Program-made: the position numbers and the translations under genes
In this document: positions 59,257-64,000 of the stretch, piece after piece
Position numbering within the stretch: position 1 is the stretch's first letter
How the letters are laid out: each line of letters starts with the position of its first letter
The notes under the pieces: generated by a model
Seen by the model: only the letters and a program-made list of their open reading frames with translations
Told to the model about the DNA's origin: nothing
Databases searched by the model: none
Source: Larkinella insperata
Lineage (GTDB): Bacteria > Bacteroidota > Bacteroidia > Cytophagales > Spirosomataceae
Direction of reading: 5' to 3'
DNA length: 64,000 nt
NCBI RefSeq assembly: GCF_026248825.1
Contig: NZ_CP110973.1
Coordinates: 2,747,001 to 2,811,000, forward strand

Positions 59257-60162
59257 TTATTTGTCGTTTAGGATGAGGGGAACGTTGCCGCGACCGCCCA
59301 GCACCACAATCTTGCTATTGGGCGATGCGGCCAGTTCGCGCTGGGCCTTGATTTGCTCGTACTGCAACTGCTTGTCGGACAGACCCGTGGCCAGGATTTT
59401 TTGGTAATCAGCAATTCCCTGCGCTTCAACGCGTTTGCGCTCGGCTTCCTGCCGTTCTTTTTGCAGGACAAACTGCATTTTCTGCGCTTCCTGCTCGGCG
59501 TTGATCTTCGATTCGATGGTGGTTTTGACCGATGCGGGCAGGTTGATGTTCCGGATCAGCAGTTGCTCAAGCATGATGCCCCGTTTGCGAAGGTCGGATT
59601 CGATGGTTTTATAGATACGGTTTTGAAATTCATCGCGCTTGGTCGAGTAGAGCGAAACCGCGTCGTAGTAAACGGCGTTGTCGCGAATGCGGGTACGGGT
59701 GATGGGCCGCACCACTTTGTTGGAATAGTCGGAGCCAATGCTGCGGTAAATGTTGGGCGACTCGGTCGGAATCACGCTGTAGAGAACCGTCAAGTCGATG
59801 ACTACCTCCAGGCCGTCGGCGGTCAGAACCCGGATGGCGTCGTCGCCCAGTTGCCCGCTCTCGTCGTGCGCCCCGGACATGGTGTAATTCTGGGTTTTGA
59901 TGTCAAACTCCGTCACCGACACCAGCGGATTCACCACGTTCAGCCCGCTTTCCAGAATCCGGTTTTGAACACTCCCGAACAGACTTTGCACGCCCACCGT
60001 CCCGGCGTCGATCTGGCGAACCGATGAAGAAGCCAACCCCAGAACGATCAGAATAACCCCGATGACCTTCAACGGTCGGGAAAATCGGGAGAAGGTCAGC
60101 GATGGCGTATTGACGGCAAAACCGACGATCAGCGCCAGAATGCCAAGAATCAGAACAAACAT
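59257..60162 (-). CDS. Prohibitin family (SPFH) membrane protein
   Basis: The 301-residue protein has an N-terminal membrane region (about 1-65: FVLILGILALIVGFAV and LKVIGVILIVLGLA). The SPFH/prohibitin domain (about 68-225) includes GTVGVQSLFGSVQNRILESG, VLTADGLEVVIDLTVLY and MLEQLLIRNINLPASVKTTI. A coiled-coil tail follows (about 225-275, EAQKMQFVLQKERQEAERKR). It is a scaffold forming membrane-associated rings; its client proteases are not in the window. Transcription may continue into the DUF5009 gene. Confidence 0.93.
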   Translation of the reverse strand: MFVLILGILALIVGFAVNTPSLTFSRFSRPLKVIGVILIVLGLASSSVRQIDAGTVGVQSLFGSVQNRILESGLNVVNPLVSVTEFDIKTQNYTMSGAHDESGQLGDDAIRVLTADGLEVVIDLTVLYSVIPTESPNIYRSIGSDYSNKVVRPITRTRIRDNAVYYDAVSLYSTKRDEFQNRIYKTIESDLRKRGIMLEQLLIRNINLPASVKTTIESKINAEQEAQKMQFVLQKERQEAERKRVEAQGIADYQKILATGLSDKQLQYEQIKAQRELAASPNSKIVVLGGRGNVPLILNDK

Positions 60163-60326
60163 AAAACAGCAGGATGGGGCTTAGGACTAAAACCGTTGGC
60201 TCTCGTGTCGATTTACCAGGTAGTAATGATACGAACTTTTAGCCACAGAACACAACCTACTGGCCGGACAAGTTGACAAAATGGATCTGCACCCCCTAAC
60301 CCCTGTGGTTTGGGATGGGGAAGGCT

Positions 60327-61988
60327 CTACTCCACCGAAAACCGCTGAATCCACTCCGCCACGGTGGCGTTGGTCAGGTTGAAGAGCAGGTTGGGGAAAA
60401 GACCCAACAGCAGAGCAAGGGCCGCCAGCGGAATCAGCATCAGCCGTTCGCGGGCGTCGAGGTCAGGAAGAGGGTGGGTAGTTTCCGTGCGCGACCAGAG
60501 TGTCCCAAAAAACATGCGCTGGAGGGTCCACAGAAAATAAGCAGCTGCCAGAATAATGCCCAGGGTGGCAACGGCCGTCATCCAGCCGGGTAACCAGAGC
60601 GATTGAAAGCTGCCCATCAGCGTAAAAAGCTCGCCCACAAAACCCGGAAAGCCGGGCAAGCCGAGCGAGGCAAAAAAAGCAATGGCCGTTAGGGCCGTGT
60701 AACCCGGCATCGCACTGGCCAAACCCCGGTAACTGTCGATCCGCCGGTCGTGGGTCCGGTCGTAAATAACGCCGGTAAGCAAAAACAACATCGCCGACAG
60801 GATGCCGTGGCTCGCCATCTGGTAAACCGCGCCGTTGATCCCTTCCGACGTCAGCGAGGCAATGCCTAGCAGCACAAACCCCATGTGCGACACCGACGAA
60901 TAAGCAATCATTTTTTTCAGATCGACCTGGGCCAGCGCGTTGAAACCGCCGTAGACAATGGAAATGACCCCTAGACCCGCCAGCAGCAGGGCGTACTCGG
61001 CCGCCCCGTCGGGAAACAGCCCCCAGCCGATGCGCAGAAAACCGTAACCGCCAATTTTGAGCAGAACACCCGCCAGCACGACCGATACCGGCGTTGGTGC
61101 CTCTACGTGGGCGTCGGGCAGCCAGGTGTGCACCGGAACAACGGGTAGTTTGATGGCAAAACCCAGAAAAACGCACAGAAACGCCAGCATCCGCGCCGGA
61201 ATACCGAGCCAGACAATTTCACCGGACGGCCCCAGCAGCGAATCGGGCAGGTAGTTGCCGCCGTGGGTCATGTACCGCAAATCAAAGGTATGAACGATTT
61301 GCTGGGGCTGAATTTTGTAGTCAGCCAGCAGGTATTGCACCTGTTCAATCAGTTCGGCGGTGGCTTCCGAGCGGTCGCTGATGATGCCCATCTGAAGCGC
61401 CGTTTCGACTGGGTCCATTACCGACAGGTACAGGCTGATCATCACCAGCAGAATAAACACCGAACCCGCCAGCGTGTAGAGAAAAAACTTGATCGATGCG
61501 TACTCCCGGCGCGGTCCGCCCCACAAACCAATGAGGAAGTACATGGGCAGCAGCATGAACTCGAAGAACAGAAAAAATAAGAAAAAATCAAGCGCCAAAA
61601 AACAGCCGATGATGGTCGACGTTAGCAGCAGGTACAGCGAATGGTAGGCTTTCAACCGCTTTTCGATGGTCCAGGAAGAAACGGCCCCCACGAGCATCAC
61701 CGCCCCGGTCAGCAGCACCAGCGGCAGACTGATTCCGTCGACACCGACCAGATAATCAATCGATACCAGACCGAGTGAACCCAGCGGCAGGCTGATCCAG
61801 TCAGCGCGTTCGAGCAACTGATAACTGGCCTGGGCGGGGTCGAAGGACGTGTAAACCGCTCCGCAGATCAGCAGTTCCAGAACGCAGACCGCCAGCGTAA
61901 TCCACTTGTAGGTGTTTCTTAAACTGTCGGGCAGCAAAGCTACCAGCAACGAGCCAAGCAGCGGAAGAAAGATGAGTAGTGATAACAT
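60327..61988 (-). CDS. nuoM: NADH-quinone oxidoreductase subunit M
   Basis: The 553-residue, roughly 14-helix antiporter-like subunit belongs to the complex I membrane arm and takes part in proton pumping. Key charged sites are visible: the Glu in FFEFMLLPMYFLIGLWGG and the Lys in AIKLPVVPVHTWLPDAHVEA, and the next conserved stretch is PTPVSVVLAGVLLKIGGYGF. It is slightly longer than the typical 500-510 residues because of a loop insert (about 185-225: ALQMGIISDRSEATAELIEQ). It follows nuoL by 31 bases. No nuoN follows; 60163-60326 holds no gene. Confidence 0.96.
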   Translation of the reverse strand: MLSLLIFLPLLGSLLVALLPDSLRNTYKWITLAVCVLELLICGAVYTSFDPAQASYQLLERADWISLPLGSLGLVSIDYLVGVDGISLPLVLLTGAVMLVGAVSSWTIEKRLKAYHSLYLLLTSTIIGCFLALDFFLFFLFFEFMLLPMYFLIGLWGGPRREYASIKFFLYTLAGSVFILLVMISLYLSVMDPVETALQMGIISDRSEATAELIEQVQYLLADYKIQPQQIVHTFDLRYMTHGGNYLPDSLLGPSGEIVWLGIPARMLAFLCVFLGFAIKLPVVPVHTWLPDAHVEAPTPVSVVLAGVLLKIGGYGFLRIGWGLFPDGAAEYALLLAGLGVISIVYGGFNALAQVDLKKMIAYSSVSHMGFVLLGIASLTSEGINGAVYQMASHGILSAMLFLLTGVIYDRTHDRRIDSYRGLASAMPGYTALTAIAFFASLGLPGFPGFVGELFTLMGSFQSLWLPGWMTAVATLGIILAAAYFLWTLQRMFFGTLWSRTETTHPLPDLDARERLMLIPLAALALLLGLFPNLLFNLTNATVAEWIQRFSVE

Positions 61989-62019
61989 AGTATGGAGCCG
62001 GTAGCCGTAAGGATACCGA

Positions 62020-63936
62020 CTAAATCAAGAACCAAAGAATCAAGATTAAACCAATGACGGCACTGGCGATGTACGATTGAACCCGCCCGTTTTGTACCGA
62101 ACGCGTCAGACCGCCCAGCCGGTAGGCCAGCCACGACGCCCCGTTGACCAAGCCGTCGACAATGTTCCGATCAATCCAGCCGACGATGTGGGCCAGCACG
62201 ACATTCCCCATCCCGATCAGGTTGACGATCTGATCGATAACCCGCTGGTCGAACCGGTAGGAAAACCGGGAGAACTGAACGAAAGGCCGGACGATCAGCC
62301 GTTTGTAAAAGCCGTCGAGATACCAGTTGTGCTCCGACAGGCGGCTTTGCGTCGTCGATTCCGGGATTACCGGCATCCGCCAGCCGAGCCAGTTGCCCAG
62401 CGCAGCCACGCTGACCGACAAAACTGCAATCCAGAGGTGTTCTTCGGGTTCGCCCAACGGCGGAAAAACCCGGAAAAACCAGCTGTGTCCGGCGGAGAGC
62501 GGGTTTCCGGCAAAAACAAAACCAATGGAGAGTGCCGCCAGGAGTAAAATCGGAACCGTCATCATCAGCCCGGATTCGTGCGCGGGGCTGTGGTGGGTCG
62601 CTTCCGGATTACGCACTTCTCCGAAGAAAACCAGCCGCCCCTGCCGGGCCATGTAACAGGCCGTCAGGCCGGACGATAAGACCGCCAGGACGGGAATCAG
62701 ATAAGTCCAGCCGCCTTGCTGACCCGCCCACTGAAAGGCTCCCGTCAGGATGGCTTCTTTCGATAAAAACCCGGAGAACAGGGGCAGACCCGCCAGCGCG
62801 GCCGCACAAACCACCCAGCCCACGAAGGTCAGCGGCATGGCTTTTCGCAGACCGCCCATCCGGCGCATGTCCTGCGTATGAATACCGTGAATGACCGACC
62901 CCGCGGCCAGAAACAATCCCGCTTTAAAAAACGCGTGGGTGGTCAGGTGAAAAAGCGCGCCAACGGCGTTGCCGGTTCCCATGCCGACGACCATCAGCCC
63001 GAGTTGCGAAACGGTGGAGTAAGCCAGTACTTTTTTGATGTCGGTCTGGTACAGCGCCGAATAAGCCGCCATCAGCATCGTAACAGTGCCGATGAGCGTA
63101 ATGATTAGCAGGGCGTCGGGCGTTAGCAGAAAATGAATCCGGGCCAGCAGGAAAATACCGGCGGCCACCATCGTTGCCGCGTGAATCAGGGCCGACACCG
63201 GCGTGGGACCTTCCATGGCGTCGGGCAGCCAGGTTGTGAGCGGAAATTGGGCAGATTTACCGATGCAACCGCAAAACAGACAAAGCCCGGTTAGCGTAGC
63301 CAGCCGACCTTCCGAAACAAAAAGATCGGGAAGTTCGCTCAGGTCGGTGGTGCCGGATTGGAAAAGCAACAGAAAAATGCCGAGCAGGAAACCCGCGTCG
63401 CCGATGCGGTTCATGAGGAACGCTTTCTTGGCAGCCGCGGCCGCTTCGGGTTTGCGGAACCAGAAACCGATCAGCAGGTACGACGCAAGGCCGACAAGTT
63501 CCCAGAACGCGTACATCATGATCAGGTTACCGGCCAGAACGATGCCCAGCATGGAACCGACAAACAGACTCAGAAAGCCGAAATACCGGTAACGGTCCGG
63601 CTCATCGTGTACGTAGGAGATGGAATAAACCTGCACCAGCAGGGCGATGAAGTGCACAATGACCAGCATTAGCAGCGTCAGGGCATCAACGCGGAAGGTG
63701 ATGGGAACCGAACGTCCCGGAACGGCCATCCATTCTGTGCGCAGGGTCAGAAGTTCGGAACCCGTTTGGGCGGTTAGCCAGATCGACAAACCCAAACCGA
63801 CCAGCGTCAGCACCGCGGCCGCACCGCCCACCCAGCCGTTGATGCGTCGACCGGCCAATAGCCAGGCGCTCCCGCTCAGAAACGGCAGAAGAATAAGGAG
63901 CCAGAGAAGATTTCGGACGGTATTTTCGTCAAGCAT
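62020..63936 (-). CDS. nuoL: NADH-quinone oxidoreductase subunit L
   Basis: The 638-residue membrane-arm subunit lies at the far end of complex I. Conserved sites are the Glu in MYAFWELVGLASYLLIGFW and Lys in GKSAQFPLTTWLPDAMEGPT, with VSALIHAATMVAAGIFLLAR following. The C-terminal half contains the amphipathic lateral helix region and a final transmembrane anchor (SAVIGLILILWFLI). The start ATG at 63936 fits MLDENTVRNLLWLLILLPFL. Further nuo genes probably lie beyond the window edge. GATATTTG on the minus strand about 30 bases upstream is only a 7-of-8 -7 match. Confidence 0.97.
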   Translation of the reverse strand: MLDENTVRNLLWLLILLPFLSGSAWLLAGRRINGWVGGAAAVLTLVGLGLSIWLTAQTGSELLTLRTEWMAVPGRSVPITFRVDALTLLMLVIVHFIALLVQVYSISYVHDEPDRYRYFGFLSLFVGSMLGIVLAGNLIMMYAFWELVGLASYLLIGFWFRKPEAAAAAKKAFLMNRIGDAGFLLGIFLLLFQSGTTDLSELPDLFVSEGRLATLTGLCLFCGCIGKSAQFPLTTWLPDAMEGPTPVSALIHAATMVAAGIFLLARIHFLLTPDALLIITLIGTVTMLMAAYSALYQTDIKKVLAYSTVSQLGLMVVGMGTGNAVGALFHLTTHAFFKAGLFLAAGSVIHGIHTQDMRRMGGLRKAMPLTFVGWVVCAAALAGLPLFSGFLSKEAILTGAFQWAGQQGGWTYLIPVLAVLSSGLTACYMARQGRLVFFGEVRNPEATHHSPAHESGLMMTVPILLLAALSIGFVFAGNPLSAGHSWFFRVFPPLGEPEEHLWIAVLSVSVAALGNWLGWRMPVIPESTTQSRLSEHNWYLDGFYKRLIVRPFVQFSRFSYRFDQRVIDQIVNLIGMGNVVLAHIVGWIDRNIVDGLVNGASWLAYRLGGLTRSVQNGRVQSYIASAVIGLILILWFLI

Positions 63937-64000
63937 CGCGCAAGATACGTGTGGACGGTCGGCGGGGCAAATATCCTGAATAAACGGGCCAATAAAAACA

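Noticed and set aside
1..64000. tRNA, rRNA, CRISPR, transposase, integrase or phage genes
   Set aside because: I looked for cloverleaf-like segments, regular spaced repeats and transposase or integrase motifs and found none. A tRNAscan or IS search would be needed to exclude short ones.

Overview
The window looks like a chromosomal segment of a Cytophagales bacterium (phylum Bacteroidota), most like the Spirosoma/Larkinella group. The genus is inferred from gene content only. The evidence is a SusC/SusD pair with a hybrid two-component regulator, two type IX secretion (T9SS) sorting domains, a PorZ homologue, many short-signal lipoproteins, start codons without Shine-Dalgarno sequences, and repeated matches to the Bacteroidota -7 promoter element TAnnTTTG. 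The DNA is G+C-rich by eye and densely coding. No gene-free gap exceeds about 280 bases. I saw no insertion sequence, prophage, CRISPR array, rRNA or tRNA.

Layout. 1-5.5 kb: a truncated thioredoxin-like protein, ribosomal proteins L21 and L27, a NifU-like Fe-S protein, a DUF5723/OmpA envelope pair and a single-domain response regulator. 5.6-15.7 kb: a large T9SS-sorted surface protein, recG, an AztD-like beta-propeller lipoprotein with a tandem operator-like repeat over its promoter, a Tat-exported sugar isomerase-like protein, a DUF1028 hydrolase, an S1/P1 nuclease and an SDR oxidoreductase. 15.8-22.2 kb: an FdhF/YdeP molybdoenzyme, a royal-jelly-type lipoprotein, a second SDR, DUF72, a small unknown protein and a degenerate receiver. 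22.4-27.4 kb: a Nudix-type (NrtR/AraR-like) regulator divergent from three esterases, with two near-identical 25-bp operator-like repeats between them. 27.4-31.8 kb: uvrA, an MgtC-like protein and a small envelope protein.

31.9-43.7 kb is a polysaccharide-utilisation-locus-like unit. A hybrid sensor/AraC regulator lies upstream of a tight susC-susD-arylsulfotransferase-like operon, and a BNR/sialidase-fold protein is divergent from the regulator. A direct-repeat site sits at activator distance upstream of the susC promoter. 43.7-45.1 kb holds a small lipoprotein and an SMP-30-type lactonase.

45.2-50.6 kb is one probable operon: ECF sigma factor, membrane anti-sigma-like protein, DUF4097 adhesin-like protein and three outer-membrane beta-barrel-like proteins. 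50.7-57.9 kb: an ABA4-like membrane protein, a TraB/GumN protein, an unknown cytoplasmic protein, then thymidine kinase, porZ and uridine kinase, with an esterase after them. 58-64 kb: a DUF5009 acyltransferase-like membrane protein, a prohibitin, and the complex I antiporter-like subunits NuoM and NuoL, with no nuoN after nuoM.

I found no single obviously new machine. The most promising leads are the AztD-like protein with its tandem operator, the Nudix-regulated esterase cluster, the SusCD-arylsulfotransferase unit with its proposed regulator site, and the sigma/anti-sigma/adhesin/barrel operon.
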